Source of the DNA: Bauldia sp.
Lineage (GTDB): Bacteria > Pseudomonadota > Alphaproteobacteria > Rhizobiales > Kaistiaceae
Reading direction: 5' to 3'
Length of the DNA: 64,000 nt
Assembly: GCA_026126065.1 (NCBI GenBank)
Contig: JAHCJY010000002.1
Coordinates: 124,001-188,000, forward strand
A model generated the notes under the pieces. It worked only from the letters and a program-made list of their open reading frames with translations, made no database searches and was not told the origin of the DNA. Below are positions 1 through 9,329 of this stretch, in pieces; position 1 is the first letter of the stretch, and every line of letters starts with the position of its first letter. A program made the position numbers and the translations under genes.

Positions 1-685
1 CGGCGCGGCCGTCGAGGATGCAGCCTTTCGCGAACAGCACGTAGAAGAACACGAGGAGCGGGGCCACCACCGCATTCCGGCGGATGCGATCCGCGCGCGA
101 CAGCGTGCCGGACGGCGCCACGAGGATGTGCGCCGCCTCGGCGCGAGCGTAGCGCTGCTGCGCGGCGAACCACGCGGAGAGCGGCTTGCGATCGTCGTGG
201 TCGATCGCGCCGCGGAGGCTGCGGACCTCGCCCTGCACGACCACCCCGTGACCGTGGCCACGGTTCTCATAGCGGGCGCCGCGCACGCGATGAAGGACGG
301 TCCGCGGCGGATAGAGCGAACCCCGCAGCGGCCGGCCGTGGATGCAATAACGGAACGCGGTGCGGTAGCCATCGACCCCCGGCATATCGGCGAGCCGGCG
401 CATCTCCTCGACCAGCGCTTCGCCGACGACGTAGTCGGCATCGAGGGAGAGGCACCATGGGGTGTCAACGAGCGTGAGGCCGAAATTGCATTGCGCAGCA
501 AAGCTCTCGAAGGGATGCGTTGCGAATTCGGCCATGGGAAAACGCGCCACGATCTCGGCGGTGGCGTCGGTGCTGCCGCTGTCGAGGACGATCACGCGGC
601 GCGCCCAGCGCAGGTGCTCCAGAGTGCGGCCGATGTTCGGCGCCTCGTTGAAGGTGATCACCAGCGGGGTGATGTCATCGATCAC
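1..685 (-). CDS. Family 2 glycosyltransferase, C-terminus cut by the window edge
   Basis: The visible 228 residues are the N-terminal part of a GT-A fold glycosyltransferase of the WaaE/KdtX-like GT2 type, which would add a sugar to a lipid-linked glycan at the cytoplasmic face. Seen near the N-terminus are LVITFNEAPNI, the nucleotide-binding strand VIVLDSGSTD and the DXD-like LSLDADYVV. The region further on (HGRPLRGSLYPPRTVLHR) is typical of this subgroup. The start is GTG at 685: an in-frame TGA lies four codons upstream and no other start follows it. It sits 36 bases after the nucleotidyltransferase-like gene and is the last visible gene of the long minus-strand operon. The acceptor and the sugar cannot be told from sequence. 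Confidence 0.85.
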   Translation of the reverse strand, partial: MIDDITPLVITFNEAPNIGRTLEHLRWARRVIVLDSGSTDATAEIVARFPMAEFATHPFESFAAQCNFGLTLVDTPWCLSLDADYVVGEALVEEMRRLADMPGVDGYRTAFRYCIHGRPLRGSLYPPRTVLHRVRGARYENRGHGHGVVVQGEVRSLRGAIDHDDRKPLSAWFAAQQRYARAEAAHILVAPSGTLSRADRIRRNAVVAPLLVFFYVLFAKGCILDGRA

Positions 686-721
686 GGCAGGCCTTCACCG
701 CACGCGCCAGGGTCGGGCTGC

Positions 722-2269
722 TCAGCACCATGCCAGCCGCGTGATGCCGTAGGGAATGGCCTCGGTCCGGAAGATCACCGAGTCAGGCGGCGTCCCATGG
801 AATATCTCCTCCGCCTCAGACTCGACGGCAAGTTCGACGGACCCGGCCGGCAGGAGGCGCAGCGGCAAGGCGAAGCACGCCGTGGCCTTCGGCGGCGTCC
901 CGGGCCTTCGCCACAGCACGGGCTGCGCGACGGGCAGGCCGCCCGAGATGATCTCGAGGCGGCAGCGTCGATCGACCGGCGGACGCTCGAACTCGACGTC
1001 GATGATGAGGAAGCGATCGTTCTTCGCGCGGCCATCAGGCGTGAATTCGTGGCGGAGGGCCGGCTGGCGCAGCGGAGGCGAAAGCGGGATGTCGCGGGTC
1101 CGGCCGGGATGCCGCCGCTGCTCGATCAGGTACGGGATCGCTTCGTCCTCGGACTCGAAATCGCGTTCCGCTTTCGTCGCCACACGGCCGGCGAGGCGGC
1201 GGAACGGCCGGCTGATCCGTGACCCCGGCGTCCCGGCATACAGGGCGAGCAGCGCACGCGTGCTGGGGACGCCGGCCCGCGAGACCAGCGGTCGCAGTGC
1301 ACGCCTGACCGGCACCGTCCAACGGCCGGGAGGCAGCGATGCGGGAGCAAGGGGCCTCCCGGCATCGCGGTTGTCGTGCAGCGCTTCGAGCAGCAATTTC
1401 GCCGGCTCGAATTCCGCAAGGTTGCGGAGGAGCCGCATCGCGGCGACGCAACTGGCGGAGGCGCCGAGTTCGACCGCGACGCTTGCCGTGGCCTCCGGAT
1501 CGAAGTCAGGCTGGTTGAGGAGAAGCTGCAGGTCGAGCGCCCAGGCGGCCGTCGACACCTCGGCCGCGTCGGGAATGGCGTGGGCCGCGGTGAACACCAC
1601 CATGTCCGCCACGGATGGCACCAGAATGGACTGTCCGCGGAAGGTGGCCGGCCTGGCACGACGCCAGATGCTTTCGAGCACGCCATCATCGAGGCGCGGC
1701 GACCGGACCGGCTGGTGGTGAACGTCGATGTCGCCATGCCGGCCGCGAAGCAGATTGAGTCCCGGCTGGAACCGCCAGTGATTGCTGGCATATTCGACCG
1801 AGTGCGCGGCGCGCCATCCCGAGCGGTAGAGGACGCGAACGGCGTCGCCGAATCGGGCTCGCGGAACGAGGATGTCGAGATCGGCGCTGATGCGCGGCAC
1901 GGCGAAGCGATAGCCCGCCGCAAGGAACGCCCCGCCCTTGATGAACAGGACCGGTATGCCCGCGGCCGCGAGGATGCCAACCGCCTCGGTGGAGGCCTGC
2001 AACTGAAGCTGCGACTGCGTCCAGCTCGCCTTGGCCAGGCCCTTCACCCGGGGCAGGTAATCGCCGTCGGGGTCGATCTCCGGCAGGCGCGGAGCGATGA
2101 GTGCCAGGGTCCGGTGTTGCTCCCAGCCGACATCGTCGAGATTGTTGCGCTGCTTCCACAACGCCCAGCTCCGCGCCGCTTCGCCCAGCGGCCGCATGGC
2201 TGTCTCGAGCAGGAGTTGGACGTCGCGATCGATGGCGGGAAGCGCACCCAGGAGCGCAGCGTCTGTCAT
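722..2269 (-). CDS. Nucleotidyltransferase-like protein of polysaccharide loci
   Basis: This 515-residue protein resembles the uncharacterised nucleotidyltransferase family (PF14907 type) that recurs in exopolysaccharide and peptide-modification clusters. The key region is KGGAFLAAGY followed about 12 residues later by ISADLDILV, a D-x-D pair in a pol-beta-like fold; HGDIDVHH follows about 70 residues on. About 380 residues match the usual family length. The extra C-terminal part (about residues 390-515) looks like a small beta-rich domain that I do not recognise. The gene lies between a GT4 and a GT2 gene in the same operon, after a 132-base gap. Known members have no agreed substrate, so transfer of a nucleotide in this pathway is inference. 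Confidence 0.75.
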   Translation of the reverse strand: MTDAALLGALPAIDRDVQLLLETAMRPLGEAARSWALWKQRNNLDDVGWEQHRTLALIAPRLPEIDPDGDYLPRVKGLAKASWTQSQLQLQASTEAVGILAAAGIPVLFIKGGAFLAAGYRFAVPRISADLDILVPRARFGDAVRVLYRSGWRAAHSVEYASNHWRFQPGLNLLRGRHGDIDVHHQPVRSPRLDDGVLESIWRRARPATFRGQSILVPSVADMVVFTAAHAIPDAAEVSTAAWALDLQLLLNQPDFDPEATASVAVELGASASCVAAMRLLRNLAEFEPAKLLLEALHDNRDAGRPLAPASLPPGRWTVPVRRALRPLVSRAGVPSTRALLALYAGTPGSRISRPFRRLAGRVATKAERDFESEDEAIPYLIEQRRHPGRTRDIPLSPPLRQPALRHEFTPDGRAKNDRFLIIDVEFERPPVDRRCRLEIISGGLPVAQPVLWRRPGTPPKATACFALPLRLLPAGSVELAVESEAEEIFHGTPPDSVIFRTEAIPYGITRLAWC

Positions 2270-2401
2270 TCGGGAATCACCACTCGTGACGGCCCCGTGC
2301 CGGTCTGCCGGCGGCGACGCCCCCTACTCACGCTCCCTGTCGCATACCTCACTTGCTGCCGCTGGGGAATGCGCCGGGCGATCCGGCAGCAATGTATCCC
2401 G

Positions 2402-3577
2402 TCATCTTGCGACGACGGTCGACGGAGGCGTTCCACCGGAAAGGAGCCAGCGGTAGACCTCGCGCATCTCGGCCGCGACCCGGTCCCAGCCGAAGTCCCG
2501 CTCCATCCAGGCCCTGCCCCTGTCACCCATCGCCGCCAGTTCAGCCGCTGGCCTCGCGGTTGCTTCGCGCAACGCGTCGGCAAGGGAAGGAGGTGCGCCG
2601 TCCACCCACCAGCCCGCCATCTCCGACACGAGACCACTCCAGGGTGTCCCTCGCGTGGCGATCACCGGCACGCCGGCCGCAAGCGCCTCGGCGGCGGAGA
2701 GGCCGAAATTCTCGTTCCGCGATGGCAGGACGAACAGCCCGGCCTCGCGGAACGCCTGCGCCTTCCCCTCGTCGTAGACCGCATCCTCGATACTGACCCG
2801 CCGGAGCCCCGACCGCGCCGCGAGCTGCCGCAGTTCGCCGGCGTGGCCGTTCTCGTCGGGGCCGACGATCCGCAGCCGCCAGTCGGGCCGCATTCCTTCG
2901 ACAAGCGCCCAGGCCTCGACGAGCGACGCGAGCCCTTTCTTGGGATGGATGCGGCCGAGCGACAGGACCGTGGTCCGGGCTCCACGATCTCCCGCCTCGG
3001 GGCGCCTTTCCGGGAGATCGATCCCGTTGCGGATCACCGCCACGGGCGCCTTCAAGCCCAGGGCGCGTATATCGTCGTGCTCCGAGGCGCTTGTGGCATG
3101 GATGCACGCCGCGCCCTCGAGCGCGCGGCGTTGTCCGAGCCACCAGACGAGCGCCTTCCGGGTTCGCGAATACCCACGTGCTTCGGGCGCGAGCATACCG
3201 CGCGGCGAGACGATGAGTGGGACGCGCCGTCGCCGTGCCGCCGCGGCCACGTCGAGGTTGGGCTTGAGCCACAGCCCGTGACCATGGATGACCGAAGCGC
3301 CGCCGCGTCCCTTCATCAACGCCCGCCGCAGTTCGGTCGAGACGGCAAAGCGGTTCAGCAGCGGAATCATCCCGAAGGACCGCGGGAAGAACCGCGTCCC
3401 CGGGGGCAGCCCGGCCGGCGGTGGCCCGGTGACCACTGACAGCAGTTCGACATCGAGCCCGAGCCGGCGAAGGGCCTCGACCAGCCTCGGGACCGAGTAG
3501 GACGGACCACCATGCGCCGCCGCGAGGCCCGCGATCACATGCGTTGCCTGGAGTGCCGGCGAACGCGATCCGGTCAC
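2402..3577 (-). CDS. Family 4 glycosyltransferase
   Basis: A 391-residue GT-B glycosyltransferase of family GT4. The N-terminal domain opens with the acceptor-side loop GLAAAHGGPSYSVPRL. The C-terminal domain carries the nucleotide-sugar signature: VLSLGRIHPKKGL, then SRNENFGLSAAE, a complete E-x7-E motif, followed by ALAAGVPVIATRGTPW. The start is GTG at 3577, which overlaps the TGA of the upstream gene as GTGA. Longer in-frame starts upstream would lie inside that gene and read non-native sequence. The 4-base overlap suggests coupled translation with the preceding GT4 gene. The donor sugar is unknown. Confidence 0.88.
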   Translation of the reverse strand: MTGSRSPALQATHVIAGLAAAHGGPSYSVPRLVEALRRLGLDVELLSVVTGPPPAGLPPGTRFFPRSFGMIPLLNRFAVSTELRRALMKGRGGASVIHGHGLWLKPNLDVAAAARRRRVPLIVSPRGMLAPEARGYSRTRKALVWWLGQRRALEGAACIHATSASEHDDIRALGLKAPVAVIRNGIDLPERRPEAGDRGARTTVLSLGRIHPKKGLASLVEAWALVEGMRPDWRLRIVGPDENGHAGELRQLAARSGLRRVSIEDAVYDEGKAQAFREAGLFVLPSRNENFGLSAAEALAAGVPVIATRGTPWSGLVSEMAGWWVDGAPPSLADALREATARPAAELAAMGDRGRAWMERDFGWDRVAAEMREVYRWLLSGGTPPSTVVAR

Positions 3578-4716
3578 CGCGATCGATCCAGCGACCGGCG
3601 TATCTCCGCCACATAGCGGCGGGCATACGCAGTCCATGACAGGGTTGCGCGATCCTGGTCGGGCAGCGGCCCGACGCGATGACCGGCGCGATGCCGGTCC
3701 CGCGCGCAAAGGATCGCGGCGCGAAGCTGATCGCTGCTCCCGTTCGGAAAGACCGTGATGCGTTCCGCCAGCGCCGGCGTATGGCGCAGATCCGCGCCGC
3801 CCGTCCGGTCCGAGCACAGGATCGGGAGGCCGGCGGCGAGCGCCTGGACCTGCACGAAGCTCAGTCCCTCCTCGCGCGAAGGAAGGATCAGTGCATCCGC
3901 CGAATGATAGAAGCCGACCAGATCACGCTGGTCGACCTTGTCCACGTGCCGGAACGATCCGTGGCCCGCAGGAAACGGGCAGTCGCCGGGCGGTCCGACA
4001 TGGATCACCTCGATCCCGTCGTCGGGGAACACCGCCTGAGCGAGGAGGTCGCACCCTTTCCGGAGCGACCAGGTCCCGACGAACAGCAGCCGGTATGCCG
4101 GCCCCGGTGGCGCGACGGCCTGCGGAAAGTCCTCGAGCCGCACGCCGAAGGGATTGCGGAAAAGCTTGGCTTCGGCCGCCGGATCGATGGCAAAGCTCTC
4201 CGCGACGGTGGTCGACGGCACCGCGATCCGGTCCGCCAGGGCGTAGCCGGCCAACTCCCTCGCGATCGCCGATCTCGTCGGCCGGCGCGCGCCGGGCGTC
4301 GCGGCGAGGACGGCGTCCTGCGCAAGGATGTGCTGGCTGGCGCGCTCGACCCAGACCTGCGCCCCGTATCGCCGCCGCGCCAGCCGAAGCGCCTCCACGT
4401 ACACGCCCGACATCGCAATCAGCAGGTCGCACGGCCGGAGGCGAAGCCGGAGGGCCAAGTCCAGGCCGCGATGCGTCAGCCATTCGCGCGAAACGGGCGC
4501 CAGTCCCGGCCGATAATGCTCCCACGCCGCCAGTGGCCCCACCACCGGAACCAGCGACCGCTGCGCTGCCCGCGGCAGTCCGAACGCTTCGGCGCGGCGA
4601 ACCGGGACGTACGAATAGAAGTCGACGTGATGACCGAGGGCGAGCAGTTCCCGCGCGAGGTCGAGAACATGAAACCGCCCGGCCGTGGCGATGGCGATCC
4701 GGAGCGGCTCGCTCAT
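3574..4716 (-). CDS. Family 4 glycosyltransferase with altered E-x7-E motif
   Basis: A 380-residue GT-B protein. After the start MSEPLRIAIATAGRFHVLDL comes a Rossmann-like N-terminal domain. The C-terminal domain has LLFVGTWSLRKGCDLLAQAV and SREEGLSFVQVQALAAGLPIL. At the second position of the usual E-x7-E motif there is Gln instead of Glu, which is uncommon and could change donor binding. The start at 4716 is an ATG overlapping the TGA of the polymerase gene (ATGA), and the stop overlaps the next GT4 gene by 4 bases. It is part of the same polysaccharide operon. Confidence 0.85.
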   Translation of the reverse strand: MSEPLRIAIATAGRFHVLDLARELLALGHHVDFYSYVPVRRAEAFGLPRAAQRSLVPVVGPLAAWEHYRPGLAPVSREWLTHRGLDLALRLRLRPCDLLIAMSGVYVEALRLARRRYGAQVWVERASQHILAQDAVLAATPGARRPTRSAIARELAGYALADRIAVPSTTVAESFAIDPAAEAKLFRNPFGVRLEDFPQAVAPPGPAYRLLFVGTWSLRKGCDLLAQAVFPDDGIEVIHVGPPGDCPFPAGHGSFRHVDKVDQRDLVGFYHSADALILPSREEGLSFVQVQALAAGLPILCSDRTGGADLRHTPALAERITVFPNGSSDQLRAAILCARDRHRAGHRVGPLPDQDRATLSWTAYARRYVAEIRRSLDRSR

Positions 4717-6056
4717 CTCCGAAGCGGCAAATGCGGCCGGGCGGCTCGCGGGCGTTCCCCGCTGGCCGGCCCGCGGCGGCGGTGGCGGTCGTAGGCGAGC
4801 ACGACATGTGCGGCGACGAGCGCCGCGATCGTGGCGGCGGCGATCTCGATCACGCTGCCGCCAGGCTGGAGCAGGGCCAGGCCAGGCATCCCGTTCAGGA
4901 GCAGGAGCCGCAGGTCGCCCTGGACCAGGCCCGTCATCAGCCGCCGGTCGAGGAGGCGAAGCAGATAGCCGAGGCCGAAGAAGCCGAGGACGACGCCGAC
5001 GATCCCGAAATTGTAGTAGAACTCGAGTACCTGCCCCGCCCCGACGCTGGTGCCGGCAGAGAAATTGATCCCCGTGAAGCTGGTCACGATGTTGCCGCTG
5101 CCACCGATATCGGGCTTGCCGGGCCACAACACTCGCGGGATCAGCAGCCAAGGCTGGAACGTCGCGCCATAGGCTAGATCGACTGTGTCGTTCTGGTGCC
5201 TGATGACCCCGACGCCGACGAGGAGATTCTGGTTGAGCCGGTTCCGGAGGTGTCGCGCATGCACGTCGTCGGCGAGGTCCAGCGGCTCGAAGGACGTGAC
5301 CATCCGTGCCACCGAATCGACGCGCTCCATGATGCTCGCCCGCCCGCTCCAGACGACCTCGCGGATTTCGTTGCGCTGGCCCGCATAGGTCACGAAGAAC
5401 GAGAGTCCGAGGTAGAGGACGACCGGGGTGGCGAGGAGGATCAGCGTCCTGCCGCGCGCAAGCACGAACAGGAGTGCGACGACCGAGATGACCCAGCTGA
5501 TCCCGTAGCCGACAAATCCGGCGCTCGCGATTGTCACCAGGGGCAGCAGAGGGAGGATGGCGAGCGTCAGGATGATGCCGCGCCGATTGCGCAGCGTCAC
5601 CGAAGCGTAGAGGCGCAGCCAGAGGCCGATGACCAGAAGCTGCGACAGCGTCGAGACGACCGATGCGACCGTGGCGATGCTCCCCAGCAGCGGCTGGATG
5701 ACCACGAACGCAACCGCGCCCAGGACGATGATGCGCGTGCCGAGTTGCTGCACGGCGATCCCGTCACCGCTCAGTCGCCCGCGCCAGACCGCCAGCGGCT
5801 GCGGACCACGCGACAGCGCCGCCCCGGCGACGAACGCGGCGAGACCGATGAGCGTCATCCGGAAGCCCACCAGGGTAGGCTCGAGGCCGGAATCGGTCAT
5901 CGCGCCGCCGATATAGGACAGCGCCCCCGGTACGTGGATTATCGACAGCGCGAGGAAGTAGGCGAACGTCAGCGGTCCGCCCATCCCCGGTCGCGGCGAC
6001 ACAAAGACGATCAGCGCCAGGAAGAGCACCACCCAGACGATCACGAGACCGGTCAT
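4713..6056 (-). CDS. Wzy-like O-antigen/exopolysaccharide polymerase
   Basis: A 447-residue polytopic membrane protein with about 11-12 hydrophobic segments spread along its length. A large hydrophilic loop between about residues 240 and 330 contains DDVHARHLRNRLNQN and the LLIPRVLWPGKP motif seen in oligosaccharide repeat-unit polymerases. This fits a Wzy-type enzyme that joins lipid-linked repeat units at the periplasmic face. The ATG at 6056 overlaps the upstream stop (ATGA), and the stop overlaps the downstream GT4 start in the same way. The C-terminal tail is rich in Arg and Pro. Family members diverge strongly, so the call rests on topology, the PRVLWPGKP-type motif and the gene context. 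Confidence 0.8.
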   Translation of the reverse strand: MTGLVIVWVVLFLALIVFVSPRPGMGGPLTFAYFLALSIIHVPGALSYIGGAMTDSGLEPTLVGFRMTLIGLAAFVAGAALSRGPQPLAVWRGRLSGDGIAVQQLGTRIIVLGAVAFVVIQPLLGSIATVASVVSTLSQLLVIGLWLRLYASVTLRNRRGIILTLAILPLLPLVTIASAGFVGYGISWVISVVALLFVLARGRTLILLATPVVLYLGLSFFVTYAGQRNEIREVVWSGRASIMERVDSVARMVTSFEPLDLADDVHARHLRNRLNQNLLVGVGVIRHQNDTVDLAYGATFQPWLLIPRVLWPGKPDIGGSGNIVTSFTGINFSAGTSVGAGQVLEFYYNFGIVGVVLGFFGLGYLLRLLDRRLMTGLVQGDLRLLLLNGMPGLALLQPGGSVIEIAAATIAALVAAHVVLAYDRHRRRGPASGERPRAARPHLPLRR

Positions 6057-7081
6057 GCGGTGGACGCCGCTTGCCGCGATTCCGCCTCGGCGAGGAAGGC
6101 GAGCATGGTCCGCAATCGGTCGCGATAGGTATTGCCGCCCGAGCGGACGCGCCTTTGCGCCGCCGCCCTGAGCCTGAGCCGAAGCACCTCGTCGCCGAGC
6201 AGCCGGCGCGCATTGGCCTCGGCGTCGGCGGCGGTGCGGAAGTAGAGCACCGCCTCTCCCTCGGGGCCGAACAGGGCGCGATGGTCGGCCGTATCCTCGA
6301 CGACCATTGCTGCGCCCGTCGCCGCCATTTCGTACGTACGCATCACGTGCCCGTCGCGGTTGGCGCGGCGAACCAGGCAAAGATTGACCTTCGCGGCGGC
6401 GGTAAGCGATGCAACCGTGTTGGGAGGTTGGTGGCCCAGATCAGTCACACCCGGAATCCGCTCGCGCGACCAGTACCCGCCGACGACGGCTGTCGGCAAC
6501 CTTGCCGCAAACTCCGACAAAAACGCAACGCGATCCGCGTCGGCTCCGCCCACGAAGAGCACATCCGGACCCGCGGGCAAGGGGCCTTCGACGGCCACCA
6601 GCCCCTCGTCGTAAGCGAAGGGGACGACTTCCACCCGGCGGCATCCGATCGACTTCAGGTCGCCAGCATTGTCCCTGGGCGTCGCCACGACGTCGAAATG
6701 CGGCAGTGCCCTGAGGTGCCACTCGGACCGTGACGTCGGGTTCCACGGATCATCTGTCGAGTAGTTGAGCGTGCGAATACCGAGCCGTCGAAGCACAGCC
6801 AGGCTGCCTTCGGTGAGGATTGCGCCCGTGGCGACGAGGAAGTCCGGCCGCTCCCTCGCGCAGGTCTCGATGACCGATCTCACGAACGCCCGTTGCCGGA
6901 CCGGCCTCCGGTCCCGCAGACGCCAGGCGAGCGCGCGCAGCGCGGCCGGACCGCGATGGGCGGAATAGACGTCGAGGAACACGACTGGCGCGGGTCCGAG
7001 CTCCGCGTCCGCCGCACGCCGCAGGCTCGCCCCCACATTGGAGCCACCCGCCTGCCCGACGATGACGAGACGCGCGCCCAA
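6053..7081 (-). CDS. CgeB-like glycosyltransferase
   Basis: A 342-residue GT-B protein of the CgeB/Glyco_trans_1_2 type, named after a Bacillus spore-crust protein. The N-terminal domain opens with MGARLVIVGQAGGSNVGASL. The middle contains YSTDDPWNPTSRSEWH and FDVVATPRDN, which are typical of this group. The C-terminal half has VNLCLVRRANRDGHVMRTYEMAATGAA, matching the family motif N-R-x-(4-6)-R-x-F/Y-E. It starts one base before the end of the upstream GT2 gene and overlaps the polymerase gene by 4 bases. Role in the polysaccharide pathway is inferred from context; donor and acceptor are unknown. Confidence 0.82.
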   Translation of the reverse strand: MGARLVIVGQAGGSNVGASLRRAADAELGPAPVVFLDVYSAHRGPAALRALAWRLRDRRPVRQRAFVRSVIETCARERPDFLVATGAILTEGSLAVLRRLGIRTLNYSTDDPWNPTSRSEWHLRALPHFDVVATPRDNAGDLKSIGCRRVEVVPFAYDEGLVAVEGPLPAGPDVLFVGGADADRVAFLSEFAARLPTAVVGGYWSRERIPGVTDLGHQPPNTVASLTAAAKVNLCLVRRANRDGHVMRTYEMAATGAAMVVEDTADHRALFGPEGEAVLYFRTAADAEANARRLLGDEVLRLRLRAAAQRRVRSGGNTYRDRLRTMLAFLAEAESRQAASTA

Positions 7082-8149
7082 CTACCGCTTCGCCATTCTG
7101 TACAGGCTCGGACGGAGCGCATCGAAGGCGCGGATGGGCACGAGCAACGAAGCGCCGCACGTCACCAGGTACCGCAGCCAGAGGCCCGCCTTCTGCACGA
7201 TCCCGAGCGGCGTCGATGCGGTCACGACCGAAGGGCGTACTCCGAGCAGGACGTTGGCGGCGAAGACCCACGACTTCGTCCGCCGGTATTCCACGCCCCA
7301 GAAGGGGAAGGTGTACGAGTAGAGCTGCCGCGCCGCGGAAGCGCTGACCTTCCGGCCGATGACCGGCCCCGTCGCCGGGCTCAGCCCGGCCCAGACCACC
7401 CTGAGGAGATGCCGCATCGGCAGGATGCGCGCCTTCGCGAGATCGCGGCCGCCCTTCCGGCGGTAACTGTCGACCTCCTCGCCTTCGATCTCGATATCCT
7501 TGTCGACGCAGACGGAGTCGAACTCGATCAGGTCGCGGCCACCGGCAACCAGTCTTGTGCCGAGGTACATCTGGTACATCTCGGAGCCGTCGACCACGTT
7601 GGACGATGCCGAGCGCGCGAGGTCGCCCCGCAGCACGATGCCGCTGACGAACGAGTAGTTGCGAAAATAGTCTCCCGCGATGAAGGGCCCCGAGCCGATA
7701 CACCGGGTCGACCCGGCCCGGCGGAACACGCGGCCGCTTGCGAGTTCGCGATAGTTCGTGACGACGGCGCCGGCATTCGGGTACCGGGCCAGGATGCTCG
7801 CGACCGCCGCCATGACGTCCGGCGTGGACAGCCGGTCGTCGTTGCCCATCAACAGGATGTAGTCGCCGGACGAAATGTCGATGGCATTGCGAAGATTGCC
7901 GTCATAGCCGAGGTTCGTCGCGCTCCTCCAGTACCGGAACCGAAGGTCGCTCTGGCGCAGATAGGCAAGCACCTGATCGACCCGTTCGTCGGTCGAATTG
8001 TCGTCGGAGATCACGACCTCGAAGTCCCTGTAGGTCTGCACGGCAAACGATCGGAGCGACTCCAGGAGGTGCAGCATCCGGTTGTAGTGCGGTATGCAGA
8101 CCGAGATCCTCGCATGCCTTCCGCTGCCGGTGCTCTCCGCGATCATCAT
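7082..8149 (-). CDS. Family 2 glycosyltransferase
   Basis: A 355-residue GT-A protein. The N-terminal catalytic domain shows ISVCIPHYNRMLHLLESLRSF, then VVISDDNSTDERV, and the metal-binding strand YILLMGNDDRLS with the D-D pair in place of DXD. The start is one of two adjacent ATG codons (8149 or 8146); the longer frame upstream runs into the preceding gene and reads non-native sequence. The gap to the upstream GT4 gene is 37 bases, and the next gene starts immediately at its stop. The C-terminal 120 residues include hydrophobic stretches but no clear membrane anchor. Confidence 0.86.
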   Translation of the reverse strand: MMIAESTGSGRHARISVCIPHYNRMLHLLESLRSFAVQTYRDFEVVISDDNSTDERVDQVLAYLRQSDLRFRYWRSATNLGYDGNLRNAIDISSGDYILLMGNDDRLSTPDVMAAVASILARYPNAGAVVTNYRELASGRVFRRAGSTRCIGSGPFIAGDYFRNYSFVSGIVLRGDLARSASSNVVDGSEMYQMYLGTRLVAGGRDLIEFDSVCVDKDIEIEGEEVDSYRRKGGRDLAKARILPMRHLLRVVWAGLSPATGPVIGRKVSASAARQLYSYTFPFWGVEYRRTKSWVFAANVLLGVRPSVVTASTPLGIVQKAGLWLRYLVTCGASLLVPIRAFDALRPSLYRMAKR

Positions 8150-8186
8150 GTCAGCGTGTGTTGTCCCGTGAGGCGGGTGCCCACAA

Positions 8187-9329
8187 CTAGCGGGCCGCCC
8201 CCTCGATGATCTCGACCACCGGCGCGAAGGCCCGCTCGTAGTGCCATTCCAGCGCGATCCGGCGCCGCGCGGCCTCGCCCATCGTCCGGGCCCGCCCGCG
8301 GTCGGCCGCAAGAACCCGCACCGCCTCCGCCACCCGGCCCGCATCGCGCGGATCGACCGCCATCCCGTAGCCGGGGTCGACCACGAGGCCCCGCCAGTCG
8401 GGACGGTCGGTCACCAGGAGCGGCAGGCCCGCCGCCATGTAGTCGAAGGCCTTGTTCGACGCGCCCGCCATGTTCTCCATGTTGATCTCATCCGTCTCCG
8501 GCGGAACCAGCGCCAGCCCGACATCGGCGGCGGCGGCCTCGGCCATGGCCCTGTCCCGGGCGACGGTACCGCGGAAGTCGACGAGGTCGCCCGCAGTTCC
8601 CGCATGCGCGCGGAACTGCTCTACATATCCGCGCGCGCTCGGGGCCTCATAGCCGACGATCCGCAGCGAGACGAGGCCGCCGAGGGACGCGAGGGCTCCC
8701 GCCAGCGACTCCGGCAGGCGGTCGGGGGTGATCGAGCCGTGATAGTAGAGCACCAGCGGCCCCTCCCCGCTCGCATCCCGCTGCCGCGGCGCCGGCAGCT
8801 CGGCGAGCCGCGGCACGTTCCAGACCGTGTGGACCTGCCCCGGCGGCAGCGCAAGTTCACCGCCCACGATCTCCGCCCGGGCCGCATTCGGAAGGACGAC
8901 CGCTATCGATCGCCGCGCGACCGATCGCCGTCGCGCCGCCAGCCACGGCCGCAGGCGACCGGGCATTGGCGAATCGTGTTCATGGTAAACGATCTTGGCC
9001 GAGGCGAGCCGCGCCGCCAGGAGCGCCGGCGATGCGGCAAGGGGGTCGGAGGCGTAGACGACCGCGGGCCGCAGCGCGAGGGCAAGGTGCGCCGCGGCCA
9101 TGTGGTAGCGGCCGTAATCGGCCGGACCGAACACGTGGCTCGGGCGCGCCCGGATGGAGCGGACGGTCACTCCCGGATGCGCCGGAACGCCGGTCGGGAG
9201 ATCGGTCATCGGAGCGGCGAGCAGCGTGACCTGCCAGCCGCGGTCGGCCAGGCAGAAGGCGGCGTTCATGATCGGCGGATAGGCGCCGGGCTCGGTCGCC
9301 TGCAGAAAGAGGATCGACCTGCCGCTCAT
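8187..9329 (-). CDS. Family 4 glycosyltransferase
   Basis: A 380-residue GT-B glycosyltransferase. Residues near the start (ILFLQATEPGAYPPIMNAAF) form the first Rossmann strand and acceptor loop. VYHEHDSPMPG lies mid-domain. The C-terminal domain has a motif of the type NKAFDYMAAGLPLLVTDRPDW, which replaces the usual E-x7-E segment in a recognised GT4 subgroup; the preceding segment is PPETDEINMENMAGAS. The start at 9329 overlaps the stop of the upstream GT4 gene (ATGA). It belongs to the same operon. Confidence 0.86.
   Translation of the reverse strand: MSGRSILFLQATEPGAYPPIMNAAFCLADRGWQVTLLAAPMTDLPTGVPAHPGVTVRSIRARPSHVFGPADYGRYHMAAAHLALALRPAVVYASDPLAASPALLAARLASAKIVYHEHDSPMPGRLRPWLAARRRSVARRSIAVVLPNAARAEIVGGELALPPGQVHTVWNVPRLAELPAPRQRDASGEGPLVLYYHGSITPDRLPESLAGALASLGGLVSLRIVGYEAPSARGYVEQFRAHAGTAGDLVDFRGTVARDRAMAEAAAADVGLALVPPETDEINMENMAGASNKAFDYMAAGLPLLVTDRPDWRGLVVDPGYGMAVDPRDAGRVAEAVRVLAADRGRARTMGEAARRRIALEWHYERAFAPVVEIIEGAAR

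Noticed and set aside
1376..3439. A 687-codon plus-strand frame across the first two genes
   Set aside because: The minus-strand nucleotidyltransferase-like and GT4 genes have clear motifs; this frame has none and spans a gene boundary.
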